A DNA stretch of 64,000 bases from Roseiarcus sp963833955 (GTDB taxonomy: Bacteria > Pseudomonadota > Alphaproteobacteria > Rhizobiales > Beijerinckiaceae), in assembly GCA_963833955.1 (NCBI GenBank), contig CAWHZY010000013.1:49000-112999 (forward strand). The letters are read 5' to 3'. Every line of letters begins with the position of its first letter. The stretch's first letter is position 1. The notes beneath the pieces were generated by a model. That model did no database searches. It was not told where the DNA came from and was given only the letters and a program-made list of their open reading frames with translations. Below, piece by piece: positions 8,856 to 18,593 of this stretch. A program made the position numbers and the translations under genes.

Positions 8856-9674
8856 TCAGGCTCTCGCGCGCCCGAGCGGCCCGTCGTTGAGGCGCGCAAG
8901 ATCGAAAGCCAGCACATCGCGCAACAAATCGATGAACGCCGCCGCCCCGTTTGCCGCGCAGGCTTCGCCCTTCTCGGCCGTCGCCTTGGAGGCGTCGCCG
9001 GCCGTGCCGAGCGGGTGCAGATCGCTCGCCATCCAGCCGAAGCCGATCGGTTGCGTCACCCGAAGCTGCCGAAATTCCTGCTCGATCCCGATCGCCGCGC
9101 TGACGAAATTTTGCGCGTTCTCCATACGCACGGTGTTCGGCCTGAAGGCGAGCATGAGCGAGGTCTCCGCTTCGCCCCCATGGATGCCATGCGCGCGCTC
9201 CTGGGCGGAAAACAGGTCCGGCGGATAGCCCAGCCGATGCCAGGCCGCGTGCACCGCGAGCATGCGGTGGCGGACGCGCAGCTCTCTTGCCACCGCATCG
9301 ATAACCGGAACATTGCCGCCGTGCGAGTTCATGAAAATGAGCTTGCGGCATCCGGCGCGCGCGACGCTGTCGCCGATCTCGGTCCACGCCCGCGTGACCG
9401 TCTCGAGCGAAAACGTCAGCGTGCCGGGATATTCGATATGCTCGTTCGACTTGCCGACCGCCTGGATGGGCAGGATCAACACCGGCATATCGTCCGGGAT
9501 TTGCTTGACCGCGGTCGCGAAATAGCCCTCGTTGATGAACATGTCGACCCCGACCGGCAGGTGAGGCCCATGTTGCTCGATCGCGGCCACCGGCAGGACC
9601 GCGACGACTTTGCTCATGTCGGCGGCGGCGAAATCGCGCCAGGACATTTCGGCCCAGAACTTGGTTGGCAGCAT
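8856..9674 (-). CDS. Creatininase-family amidohydrolase
   Basis: 272 residues of the creatininase/creatinine amidohydrolase fold. The metal-binding set is visible: LPVAAIEQHGPHLPVGVD (Glu, His, Asp), FMNSHGGNVPV (His) and GIHGGEAETSLML (Glu). Such enzymes open small amide rings or deformylate FAPy-type products. Start ATG 9674 follows the RidA gene by 17 bases; the frame stays open further upstream, but that part lies inside the RidA gene. In this cluster it is the best candidate for a ring-opening or formamide hydrolase, because no AtzD-type cyanuric acid hydrolase is present. That role is inference. Confidence 0.87.
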   Translation of the reverse strand: MLPTKFWAEMSWRDFAAADMSKVVAVLPVAAIEQHGPHLPVGVDMFINEGYFATAVKQIPDDMPVLILPIQAVGKSNEHIEYPGTLTFSLETVTRAWTEIGDSVARAGCRKLIFMNSHGGNVPVIDAVARELRVRHRMLAVHAAWHRLGYPPDLFSAQERAHGIHGGEAETSLMLAFRPNTVRMENAQNFVSAAIGIEQEFRQLRVTQPIGFGWMASDLHPLGTAGDASKATAEKGEACAANGAAAFIDLLRDVLAFDLARLNDGPLGRARA

Positions 9675-9691
9675 CTTAGATCTCCCGGCGC

Positions 9692-10078
9692 TCAAGGCGC
9701 CCGCGCGGCGACGGCCTCGATCTCGATCTTGAATTCGGGCCGGGCGAAACCCTGAACGACAATTAAGGTCGAGGCCGGGGGCGGATTGCTCACGAATTCG
9801 TCGCGCACCTTCATGTAGCCGCCCAGATATTGCGCCGAGGAGACATAAGCGTTGATGCGAACGAGATCGGCGAGCGACATCGAGGCTTCGCCGAGAATCG
9901 CGGCAATGGCGCGAAAGCAAAGGCGCGCCTGAGCCTCCACGTCCTCGGGAATGATTCCGTCGCGGCCAATCCCCAATTGGCCGGAACAGAAGACGATTCG
10001 CGCGCCGGGGTCGACTTCGATTCCATGCGCGTATTTTGCAAACGGGGGATGGATCGTATCCGGGTTCAATCTGCGCAT
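9692..10078 (-). CDS. RidA/YjgF/UK114-family protein
   Basis: 128 residues with the RidA fold: ARIVFCSGQLGIGRDG, the DVEAQARLCFRAIAAIL helix and SLADLVRINAYVSS. Near the C-terminus it has RPEFKIEIEAVA, where family members carry the P-x-x-x-x-E-I-E-A pattern. RidA proteins hydrolyse enamine/imine or related unstable nitrogen intermediates, and paralogs occur in pyrimidine (RutC) and purine catabolic operons. It precedes the creatininase-family gene by 17 bases in one transcript, so a role on a reactive intermediate of this pathway is likely. Confidence 0.88.
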   Translation of the reverse strand: MRRLNPDTIHPPFAKYAHGIEVDPGARIVFCSGQLGIGRDGIIPEDVEAQARLCFRAIAAILGEASMSLADLVRINAYVSSAQYLGGYMKVRDEFVSNPPPASTLIVVQGFARPEFKIEIEAVAARAP

Positions 10079-10192
10079 CTTGCGAAACCCTCCAGCAACC
10101 CGGTATTGGAGCGCCTGGCGCGCCTGCCCCGGGCGCCCTCAATGGCGCCTAAGTTGCAAGCTCGATACGGCAACTCGAGACGGGATCAAACA

Positions 10193-11191
10193 ATGAAATT
10201 CGTTGGCGCTCGCCTGGCGTTTGGGCTTTGCCTGCTCACGTCGTCCGCATTTGCCGCCGACAAGGTCTCTTTCGGCACGAACTGGCTCGCCGAGGCCGAG
10301 CATGGCGGATATTACCAGGCGGTCGCCGATGGCACTTATGCGAAATACGGGCTCGACGTCACGATCGTGCAGGGAGGGCCGCAGGCCAACAACGAGCTCC
10401 TGCTGGCGGCCGGGCGGCTGGACTTCTACATGGGCGGCAATCTGTTGCTGGCCTTCGATGCGGTCGACCGCAATGTCCCGATCGTCGTCGTCGCCGCGGA
10501 TTTCCAAAAAGATCCGCAGATCATGATGTCGCATCCAGGGGTCGGCCTCGACACATGGGCGGACCTGCCGAAGGCGACGACGGCTTTCGTCGGCAAGGAG
10601 GCGCTTGTCACGTTCTACCAGTGGATGGGGTCGGCCTTCGGTTTCAAGGAGGACATCGTCAGGCCCTACACCTTCAACCCCGGGCCGTTCATCGCCGACA
10701 CCCATTCGATTCAGCAAGGCTACGTGACCTCCGAGCCGCTCGCCGTCGAGCGCGAAGGTCACTTCAAGCCCAACATCTTCCTGCTCGCCGACAACGGATG
10801 GGGGACCTACGCCACGACGATCGAGACGCGCGCTGATCTCATCAAGGACCATCCGGACGTCGTGCAGCGGTTCGTCGATGCGTCCGCGATCGGCTGGTAC
10901 AATTATCTTTACGGCGACAATTCGAAAGCGAACGCCCTTATCAAACACGACAATCCGGACATGACGGATGAGCAGATCGCCTTCTCGATGGCCAAGATCA
11001 AGGAATACGGCCTGGTCGATTCGGGCGACACGGCGAAACTGGGAATTGGCGCCATGACCGACGAGCGGATCAAGAGTTTCTACGACGCCATGGTCAAGGC
11101 GGGGGTCGAAAAGGCCGGTCTCGATTACAAGAAGGCCTATACGCTGCAATTCGTGAACAAGGGCGTCGGCCTCGACATGCGCCCGAAATGA
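10193..11191 (+). CDS. ABC transporter substrate-binding protein, NMT1/THI5-like
   Basis: 332 residues with a cleavable signal peptide (MKFVGARLAFGLCLLTSSAFA, cut near AFA-AD). The mature part is a periplasmic NMT1/THI5-type domain (NWLAEAEHGGYYQAVADG, VQGGPQANNELLLAAGRLDF). These proteins bind pyrimidine-like, thiamine-precursor, nitrate/taurine or related ligands; the genetic context favours a nitrogen heterocycle. No permease or ATPase gene is adjacent, so it must share a transporter encoded elsewhere. It is the first gene of the plus-strand run leading to the deaminase. Confidence 0.88.
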   Translation: MKFVGARLAFGLCLLTSSAFAADKVSFGTNWLAEAEHGGYYQAVADGTYAKYGLDVTIVQGGPQANNELLLAAGRLDFYMGGNLLLAFDAVDRNVPIVVVAADFQKDPQIMMSHPGVGLDTWADLPKATTAFVGKEALVTFYQWMGSAFGFKEDIVRPYTFNPGPFIADTHSIQQGYVTSEPLAVEREGHFKPNIFLLADNGWGTYATTIETRADLIKDHPDVVQRFVDASAIGWYNYLYGDNSKANALIKHDNPDMTDEQIAFSMAKIKEYGLVDSGDTAKLGIGAMTDERIKSFYDAMVKAGVEKAGLDYKKAYTLQFVNKGVGLDMRPK

Positions 11192-11279
11192 GGGGGCGCC
11201 GAATTCTTCGCATGACCATCGGCCGAAGACAGTCGGGCGCGCTTGGCCGCCGCCGCGCTCGAGCGGGCGCCGGTCGCCG

Positions 11280-12596
11280 ATGACGTTCGCGCTTCCCCCC
11301 GCCAGGCGCTACGCGTTGAGACAGGCGCGCGTCCTTGGCCGCATGCTGCCCAAGCCCATCCCGCCGCTCGACTTCGACGGGTTCTCCATCGTCGACATCC
11401 TCGTCGACAATGGCGCAATCGCGAAGATCGTCCCCGCTGGCGTCAGCGACTTCGGCGAGGCGCCAGAAGTCGCAATGTCAGGGCGCATCGTGCTGCCGCT
11501 GTTCGTCGACGTGCACACCCATCTCGACAAGGGGCATATCTGGCGACGGAAGCGAAACCCGGTCGGCGATTTTCCGAGCGCGGTCGCGGCGACGATCGAG
11601 GATCGTTCCGCCAACTGGAGCGCCGCGGACGTCGCTGCGCGCATGGAGTTCAGCCTGCGCTCGGCCTACGCGCACGGGACGACGGCCATTCGCACCCATA
11701 TCGACAGCGCAGGCCCGCAGACGAGAATCAGTTGGCCGGTCCTGGCTGAAACGCGCGAGCGCTGGCTTGGGCGGATCGACCTCCAGGCGTCGCCGCTCTT
11801 CACCCTCGACCATCTGGCGAACGCCTCGCACGTGGCCGACATCGAAGCGATGCTCGACGCCTATGGGTCGGGGATTCTCGGCGCCGCCATCCGCATGGAG
11901 CCGGATCTGCGCGACGGGCTCAGAATCCTGTTCGAACTCGCGGAGCGCAAGGGCTGGGAGCTCGACTTCCACGTCGACGAAAGCTCAGATCCCGCGGCGC
12001 GCTCTCTCAAGGTCATTGCCGACGTCGCGATCGAGCGCCGCTTCCAGCGCCCCATCCTGGTCGGCCACTGCTGCTCGCTCGCGCTGCAGGAGGATGACGA
12101 GCGGCAAAGAACGATCGACGCGGTCGCACGCGCGGGGCTTAGCGTCGTGTCCCTGCCGATGTGCAACATGTTCCTTCAGGATCGCCACGCCGGCCGAACG
12201 CCGCGCTGGCGCGGCGTGACCGCGCTGCACGAACTGAAACGCGCCGGGGTCAACGTCATGATCGCGAGCGACAACACCCGCGATCCGTTCTACGCCTATG
12301 GCGACCTGGACATGATGGAAGTGTGGCGCGAAGGGGCTCGGATCCTGCACCTTGACTACCCGTTCGCCGACTGGGCGGAAGCCGTTTCCGCTTCTCCGGC
12401 CAGGGCGATGGGATTGGACCTCGGCGTCCTGCACCCGGGCGCCGCCGCCAACATGATCCTGACGAGAGCGCGGGATTTCACCGAGCTTCTCGCCCGTCCG
12501 CAATCCGATCGCATCGTTGTCAGAAATGGCGAGGCGTCGAACGCCAAGCCGCCCGATTATGCCGAGCTCGACGCGCTCGAGGGCCTCGCGCCATGA
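11280..12596 (+). CDS. Cytosine deaminase-family amidohydrolase
   Basis: 438 residues of the CodA/AtzC-like amidohydrolase superfamily. Metal and catalytic residues are visible: VDVHTHLDKGHI (His-x-His), FHVDESSDP (His, Glu), LVGHCCSLA (His) and IASDNTRDPF (Asp), as in cytosine deaminase. It would remove an exocyclic amino group from a pyrimidine or triazine ring. The stop overlaps the start of the next gene by four bases, so both are coupled. The exact substrate is not deducible; other members act on isocytosine, creatinine or s-triazines. Confidence 0.86.
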   Translation: MTFALPPARRYALRQARVLGRMLPKPIPPLDFDGFSIVDILVDNGAIAKIVPAGVSDFGEAPEVAMSGRIVLPLFVDVHTHLDKGHIWRRKRNPVGDFPSAVAATIEDRSANWSAADVAARMEFSLRSAYAHGTTAIRTHIDSAGPQTRISWPVLAETRERWLGRIDLQASPLFTLDHLANASHVADIEAMLDAYGSGILGAAIRMEPDLRDGLRILFELAERKGWELDFHVDESSDPAARSLKVIADVAIERRFQRPILVGHCCSLALQEDDERQRTIDAVARAGLSVVSLPMCNMFLQDRHAGRTPRWRGVTALHELKRAGVNVMIASDNTRDPFYAYGDLDMMEVWREGARILHLDYPFADWAEAVSASPARAMGLDLGVLHPGAAANMILTRARDFTELLARPQSDRIVVRNGEASNAKPPDYAELDALEGLAP

Positions 12597-14024
12597 GCGG
12601 AACTTATGACATCGCCGCGCTGCGCGCTGAGATCGGTCCGATCAAGTGGGAGGACAATCCCATCCTGGTCAAACAGAAGAGTCGCGATTTCTTCTGGTAT
12701 TCGCCGGTACTGAAGCGCGAGCTCGAAGCGGTCACCGCAGACGTCGTGGTTTCCCCGACAAGCGAATCCGAGGTCCGCACTGTCCTGGCAGCCGCCTACA
12801 GGCTTGGGATTCCGGTCACGCCGCGCGGCGCGGGGACCGGCAATTACGGCCAGGCGATGCCGCTCATAGGCGGCGTGCTCCTGAACCTCGCGGAGATGAA
12901 CACAATCCGGTCAATCGAGCGGGGACGCGTCATCTGCGAGCCTGGCGCGCTGCTGATCGACGTCGACAAAGCATGCGAAGCGTCCGGGCAGGAATTGCGG
13001 ATGTTCCCGTCGACGCGCGGGACCGCCTCGGTCGCCGGCTTCGTCGCCGGCGGGTCAGGCGGCGTCGGCTCGATTACGTGGGGAGGCCTGCGCGATTTCG
13101 GCAATGTGCTGCGCCTGCGCGTCATGACGCTCGAGGCCGAACCGCGCACGCTCGAATTGACAGGCGAGGATCTGCACAAGGCGGTGCACGCCTACGGGAC
13201 GAACGGGATCATCACCGAAGTCGAGATGCCGCTCACGGCGCACTACGATTGGGTCAACGTCATTGTCGGGTTCGACAGTTTCGACGCGGCGACGGCCTAC
13301 GCGCTGGCGCTCGGCGAGCAGGATGGAATCCTGAAGAAGCTTATCACGGTCGTCGCGGGGCCATCGCCGCACGATTATTTTCTGCGCCATCGCGCGCTCA
13401 TCCCCGCTGGCGACAGCGTCGTCATCCTGATGATCGCTCCCCATGCCCTCGACGCGTTCGAAGCCTTCACCCGGCCCTACAAGGATGCGCGCATCCTCCT
13501 CGAACTCGAGCCGCGCCGCCCCCGAGACGCTCGCCGGCTTGCCTCCCAATTACGAACTGACCTGGAATCACACCACTTTGCGGGCGTTACGGGTCGATCC
13601 CCGCATCACTTACCTGCAGGTCCGCTACCCCAGCGAGGACGCGCTCGGCGTGATCAAGCGCATTCACGACCGCTACGGCGACGAGGTCCGGGGGCATCTG
13701 GAGCTCATCCGCTTCAACGGGCGGATCGGGTTCGCGGGCCTGCCGCTGGTGCGGTTCACGACCGAAGAGCGGCTCAATGAGATCATCGCCGAACACGAGG
13801 CGATGGGCGCGATGATCTTCAACCCTCACCGCTACACCCTCGAGGAGGGCGGCATGAAGCAGACCGACGCGATCCAGCTCGCGTTCAAGCGGGAGACCGA
13901 TCCGCTGGGGCTGCTCAATCCGGGCAAGATGATCGCCTGGGAGAACCCGGACTTTGATTTTTCCACGCGCCGGAACTTCCTCTTCCCCGGTCTCGAGGCG
14001 CGGGCGCGCGCGGCGCAGAGCTGA
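12593..14024 (+). CDS. FAD-linked oxidase, GlcD/D-lactate dehydrogenase type (frameshifted)
   Basis: About 476 residues once the break is joined. The N-terminal FAD_binding_4 domain shows PTSESEVRTVLAAAYRLGIP, the FAD-contact RGAGTGNYGQAMPL and GGSGGVGSITWGGLRDFG. The C-terminal FAD-oxidase domain (NYELTWNHTTLRALR, NPHRYTLEEGGMK, DPLGLLNPGKMIAW) continues in a second frame. The switch is at a C5 run near 13519-13523, so a one-base indel there is likely. It starts inside the deaminase stop (ATGA). Probably oxidises a hydroxy-acid or ring intermediate; the electron acceptor and substrate are unknown. Confidence 0.83.
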
Positions 14025-14030
14025 GCGGCT

Positions 14031-14615
14031 TTGCGCGTCCTGGTGCTGTTCGCCCATCCGGTCGAAACGAGTTTCGCCGCCGCCCTGCACGCGAAGGTGG
14101 TCGAGGTCTTGCGCGCGAAGGGGCACGAAGTCGACGATTGCGATCTCAACGCGGAAGGCTTCGATCCGGTGATGTCGCGGCAGGATCGGATCGACTACCA
14201 CAATCTGGCGGTGAACCGCCGCCATGTCGCGCCTTATGTGGATCGTCTCCTCGCGGCCGAGGCGCTGGTGTTTTCGTTTCCGGTCTGGAATATGGGATTT
14301 CCGGCGATCCTCAAGGGATTCATCGACAAGGTTTTTCTGCCCGGCGTCAGTTTCACTCTGGGCGAGGACGGCTCCTACAATCCCTGTCTTCACAACATCA
14401 AGCGTCTCGGCGTCGTCTGCACCTATGGCGGGGCGCGATGGCTGACGTTCATGATGGGCGATCCGCCGCGCCGCTTCCTGACGCGATCCATGCGCAGGAT
14501 TTGCGCGCCCGGCGCCCGCTGCGATTATCTCGCGCACCACGACATGAATCATTCGACGCCAGAGCGCCGAGAAGCTTTCCTCAGAAAGGTCGAGGCGCGG
14601 TTCTCGAACTGGTGA
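14031..14615 (+). CDS. NAD(P)H dehydrogenase (quinone)-like flavodoxin-fold protein
   Basis: 194 residues with the NQO/MdaB/KefF-type flavodoxin-like fold: MRVLVLFAHPVETSFAAAL at the FMN/FAD-binding loop, VFSFPVWNMGFPAILKGFID and VVCTYGGARW. It starts with TTG at 14031, six bases after the FAD oxidase stop, and no better start exists. It is the last gene of the plus-strand operon and probably recycles reduced flavin or quinone for the pathway, or gives redox protection. Confidence 0.82.
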   Translation: MRVLVLFAHPVETSFAAALHAKVVEVLRAKGHEVDDCDLNAEGFDPVMSRQDRIDYHNLAVNRRHVAPYVDRLLAAEALVFSFPVWNMGFPAILKGFIDKVFLPGVSFTLGEDGSYNPCLHNIKRLGVVCTYGGARWLTFMMGDPPRRFLTRSMRRICAPGARCDYLAHHDMNHSTPERREAFLRKVEARFSNW

Positions 14616-14648
14616 ACCGGTCGATTGATGACGTGAGCCGATCCACGA

Positions 14649-15557
14649 TCATTCTGTCGCGCCAGTGTCCTCCCCCTCGATCGCGCGGCGATGTTTCGCG
14701 AGCTCCGCCCCGGCGAATTCCATGAAGGCTCGCACCCGCGCCGCGCGGCGAAGATCGGAATGGGTCAGCATCCACAAACCCGCATCGAGCTCCGGCAGAA
14801 GATAACCGACCCGGGTCAGATCTGGCATTCGATCGCCTAGAAAACAGGGCAACAAGGCCGCGCCAACGCCCTGACGCGCCAATTCCAACATGCAATGGGT
14901 CGAATTCGCGGTAGCGACAATGCGCCGAGGATCGACATTGGCCTCGATCCACCGTCTCGCCGATCCAGGCCCCATGTTGCCGCCAAACCCGATGAAAGCC
15001 GTGGATTCCATCGGCTCCGAGCTGAGCGCGGCGGCCATGTCGCCGCGGCGATAGACGGCCCATCGCCCGGTGCAGATTCGCCTGCCAACCAACGTCTCCG
15101 GCGGGTCGTTGGTCAGGCGGATCGCGACGTCCGCGTCGCGACGGGACAGGTCCAGCATCTGATTGGAAAGGATCAACGCGATCACCACCCCTGGATGCAG
15201 GACCCGGAATTCGGCCACGATCCCCGGCATCAAGTGCAGACCGACTGCTCCGGGGACCGTGACCGTGAGCTCGCCCGTCGGCTTGACGTCTCGCCCCGCC
15301 ACCCGACGTTCGAATTCCTGGACCAACTCGGCCATGGCGGTTGCGAGCGCGATCATTTCTTCGCCTGCCGCCGTCGGCTCGTATCCTGAGCGGGAGCGCT
15401 CGAAAAGACGCGCCCCGACCGCCGACTCCACCGCCGCCAAACGCCGAAAAACGGTCGAATGATTGACACCGAGAATCTCGGCCGCGCCGACCAGCGAACG
15501 GGCTTCCGCGACTGACTTGACCAGTCGAAATTCATCCCAGCTGAGCCCTGAATTCAT
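14649..15557 (-). CDS. LysR-family transcriptional regulator
   Basis: 302 residues. The N-terminal winged helix-turn-helix (FRLVKSVAEARSLVGAAEIL then STVFRRLAAVESAVGARLFE) lies at residues 8-65, followed by a type-2 periplasmic-binding effector domain. Start ATG 15557 is preferred over in-frame positions upstream because it places the DNA-binding domain right at the N-terminus. It converges on the catabolic operon, ending 33 bases from the flavodoxin gene, and is the only regulator gene in the region, so it may control the heterocycle genes. No operator was identified. Confidence 0.87.
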   Translation of the reverse strand: MNSGLSWDEFRLVKSVAEARSLVGAAEILGVNHSTVFRRLAAVESAVGARLFERSRSGYEPTAAGEEMIALATAMAELVQEFERRVAGRDVKPTGELTVTVPGAVGLHLMPGIVAEFRVLHPGVVIALILSNQMLDLSRRDADVAIRLTNDPPETLVGRRICTGRWAVYRRGDMAAALSSEPMESTAFIGFGGNMGPGSARRWIEANVDPRRIVATANSTHCMLELARQGVGAALLPCFLGDRMPDLTRVGYLLPELDAGLWMLTHSDLRRAARVRAFMEFAGAELAKHRRAIEGEDTGATE

Positions 15558-15658
15558 GATTCCAACGATCCGTCGCCGCTCATTCACGTCGCGCGGGGCG
15601 CAGTTCCTTACCATTTCCCGAGGCAGCCTCGGAGCCGCGCGGGGGCGGGCGGCCATAC

Positions 15659-16631
15659 TCATTTCGGAGCATTCCGGGGCGCCGCCGCGCGTCGGAGCCG
15701 GTCGTTGATCGCCGCGCCAAGCCCATGCGCGGGGATGGGCGCGACTGCGATCCGCGCCTTGCCGGACGCGTCCAAGGCGCGCAAATAGGAAAACAAATGG
15801 GACGCGGCCTCGATGAGGTCTCCGGACGGCGAAAGATCAAGTCGCGCGCCCGGTGCGCCGCCCTTGAGCGAGGCGCCGAAATCGAGCGCGGCTTCATTTA
15901 TCGAGGCGGTGGCGGCGCCGAGTCGAAGCTCAGCCTTAGGCGCATAGTGCGACGCCAACTGTCCGGGCGCGTTCGGAGCGGCTCGCGCCAGGCTCGTCGA
16001 GTCGATCGGCGAACCTAGAATCGATGCGATCGCCTCACACGTTATCGCTCCGGCGCGCAGCAATTGGGGCCGGGCGGCGAGACAGCCGATGATCGTCGAA
16101 CTCGAGGCCGTGACGACAAGGGCCGCCGTCGAGAATCCAGTCGACCCTGCCGTCGAGATCGGCGACGACGTGAGCGGCCGTCGTCGGGCTCACGGCGCCG
16201 GATCGGTTGGCCGAGGGCGCCGCGAGGGGGACGCCAGCCGCCCCGATGAGAGCGCGGGCCGTTTCATGCGACGGCGAGCGAACCGCCACCGTCTCGAGAC
16301 CCGCGCGCGCGAACAGGCTGATGCGGCAAGTCGATGCCACGGGCAGGACCAGCGTGAGCGGCCCCGGCCAGAACGCGCGGGCCAGGGTCTCCGCCTCCCG
16401 GCTAAAGACAGCGTGCTCGCGGCCCTCGTCCATATCCAACACATGGGCGATGAGCGGATTGATCGCAGGCCGCTCCTTCGCCGCGTAGATCGCCGCAACG
16501 GCCGCGTCGGAAGTCGCATCGGCTGCGAGGCCGTAGACGGTCTCGGTCGGCATGGCGACGAGGCCGCCCGCGCGAAGGCATGCGGCCGCGTCGGCAATCG
16601 CCTCCGGGCTTGCTTCGGCAAAGCGGGTCAT
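15659..16631 (-). CDS. L-threonylcarbamoyladenylate synthase Sua5/TsaC (frameshifted)
   Basis: Makes threonylcarbamoyl-AMP for t6A modification of ANN-decoding tRNAs. About 323 residues when joined, typical of the longer Sua5 form. The YrdC domain has PTETVYGLAADAT, the KERPAINPL motif, PSANRSGAVSPTTA and GGPCRHGLE; the C-terminal Sua5 domain contains LASHYAPKAELRLG. The conserved E-S-T-I-I segment is broken near 16100 by one extra base (T on the coding strand), which changes frame. An intact copy is expected in life, so sequencing error is likely. Confidence 0.87.
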
Positions 16632-16802
16632 TTTGCGGTCGAGCCTCATATCTCCTTGCGGTCCGCATTGCGCGCAAACTCGACTGTACATAAGCTCTTT
16701 TGTCCTTGCCGCAGCAACCAGGGCGCCCCAAACGAGCCCGGGATGCGTTTTGGCGGCCCAGCCGATCGGCCCCGTGCATTCGCGACAGGGAGGAGCCAAG
16801 AG

Positions 16803-18593
16803 ATGCCTTATCGTTCGCCCGCGGCCGACATCCTCTTTTCGCTGAGCGCGGTCGCCGATTTTCCGAAGCTCGTTGAGCAAGGGCTCATGGGCGACCTCGA
16901 TTGGGACTCCGTGTCCTCGATTATCGCGGAAGCGGGGCGCTTCGCCACCGAGGAGATTGCGCCGCTCAATCGCCCCGGCGACCTCGCCGGCGCGCGTTAC
17001 GAGAACGGCGTCGTGACGACGCCTCCCGGCTTCGCGCAGGTTTACCGGCGCTGGGCGGAGGCGGGTTGGAACGGCGTCTCGGCGCCGGCGGAGTTCGGCG
17101 GCATGGGCCTGCCCCATCTCGTCAACGTCGCCTGCACCGAAATCTGGAACGGCGCCTCGATGGCCTTCGCGCTCTGCCCCCTGCTCACCGAGGGCGCCAT
17201 CGGCGCGCTCAAGGCGCACGGGTCGCGCGAGCTTACCGACCTCTATCTCCCGCCAATGGTCAGCGGGCGGTGGAGCGGCACCATGAACCTCACCGAGCCC
17301 CAGGCAGGCTCCGATCTCAGCGCCGTCAGAACCCGGGCGGAACGCGCCGAGGACGGATCCTATCGGCTGTTCGGCCAGAAGATCTTCATCACCTATGGCG
17401 AGCACGATATGGCCGAGAACATCGTGCATTTCGTTCTTGCCCGCCTGCCCGGCGCGCCGGCGGGAACGCGCGGCCTTTCGCTGTTCCTCGCGCCGAAATT
17501 CCTGGTCAATTCCGATGGATCGCTCGGCCAGCGCAACGACCTGCGCTGCGCCGGAATCGAGCACAAGCTCGGCATCCACGGCTCCCCGACCTGCGTCATG
17601 GCCTATGGCGACAACGAGGGCGCGAAGGCCTGGCTGGTGGGCGAGGAGAATCGCGGCCTCGCCGCCATGTTCGTGATGATGAACGCAGCGCGGCTCGCTG
17701 TCGGCACGCAGGGGGTGGCCATCGGCGACCGCGCCTATCAGCAGGCGCTGGCTTACGCCCGCGAGCGCCGGCAAGGCCGCGGCGCCAAAGGCGGCGACGG
17801 CATGGCCCCGATCATCGAGCGCCCTGACGTGCAGCGCATGCTGATGACGATGAAGGCCAACGTCCATGCCGCGCGCGGGATCTGTCACCTGACCGGCGTT
17901 TCGCTCGACCTTGCCGACCATTCCGCGACCGAGGCCGAACGAACGGCCGCCGCCAACCGCGCGGCGCTTCTCACACCCATCGCCAAGGCGTTCTCGACCG
18001 ACATCGGCGACGAGACGACGTCGATCGGCGTCCAGGTTCATGGGGGCATGGGCTTCATCGAGGAGACCGGGGCGGCCCAGCACATGCGCGATTCCCGCAT
18101 CGCCGCGATCTACGAAGGCGCGAACGGCATTCACGCGATCGATCTCGTGCAGCGCAAGCTGCCGCTCGCCGACGGCGAAACCGTCCGCAACGAGATTGCG
18201 CAGATCCGCCGGGTGGCGAGCGACGTCGCGGCCAAAGGCGGCGCAGGCTTCGGCGCGACGGCGGAACGGCTCGCCGAGGCTTCGGACGCGCTCGAAGACT
18301 CGACGCGGCTGATGCTCGACTGGCTCGCGGCCGACCAGAATTCGGCGCTCGCCGGCGCGTCGCAATATCTTCGCCTGTTCGGGCTCACGCTTGGCGGCGC
18401 GTGCCTGGCCAAGGCCGGCCTCGCGGCGGAGGCGCTGGCGGAGAGCGGCAATAGAACCGAGCTCGGCCGTGTCGGGCTTGCGCGTTTTTTTGCCGAAAAA
18501 CTCGCGACGGCCGCGCCCGGTCTCGCGCGCGCCGTCGCCTCGGGGGCCATGCCGCTCGAACCTTACGAAGCGATCCTGGCGGAGAGCGCATGA
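16803..18593 (+). CDS. Acyl-CoA dehydrogenase, DmdC-like with C-terminal extension
   Basis: 596 residues, the long acyl-CoA dehydrogenase class with an extra C-terminal domain, as in 3-methylmercaptopropionyl-CoA dehydrogenase (DmdC). It starts MPYRSPAADILF after a strong GGGAGGAG site 8-15 bases upstream. Motifs are NLTEPQAGSDLSAVRTRAE, FITYGEHDMAENIVH and YEGANGIHAIDLVQRKL with the catalytic Glu. The next gene, an enoyl-CoA hydratase, overlaps by four bases, so the pair performs two consecutive beta-oxidation-type steps. The natural acyl-CoA is uncertain; DmdC-like paralogs are often annotated broadly. Confidence 0.92.
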   Translation: MPYRSPAADILFSLSAVADFPKLVEQGLMGDLDWDSVSSIIAEAGRFATEEIAPLNRPGDLAGARYENGVVTTPPGFAQVYRRWAEAGWNGVSAPAEFGGMGLPHLVNVACTEIWNGASMAFALCPLLTEGAIGALKAHGSRELTDLYLPPMVSGRWSGTMNLTEPQAGSDLSAVRTRAERAEDGSYRLFGQKIFITYGEHDMAENIVHFVLARLPGAPAGTRGLSLFLAPKFLVNSDGSLGQRNDLRCAGIEHKLGIHGSPTCVMAYGDNEGAKAWLVGEENRGLAAMFVMMNAARLAVGTQGVAIGDRAYQQALAYARERRQGRGAKGGDGMAPIIERPDVQRMLMTMKANVHAARGICHLTGVSLDLADHSATEAERTAAANRAALLTPIAKAFSTDIGDETTSIGVQVHGGMGFIEETGAAQHMRDSRIAAIYEGANGIHAIDLVQRKLPLADGETVRNEIAQIRRVASDVAAKGGAGFGATAERLAEASDALEDSTRLMLDWLAADQNSALAGASQYLRLFGLTLGGACLAKAGLAAEALAESGNRTELGRVGLARFFAEKLATAAPGLARAVASGAMPLEPYEAILAESA

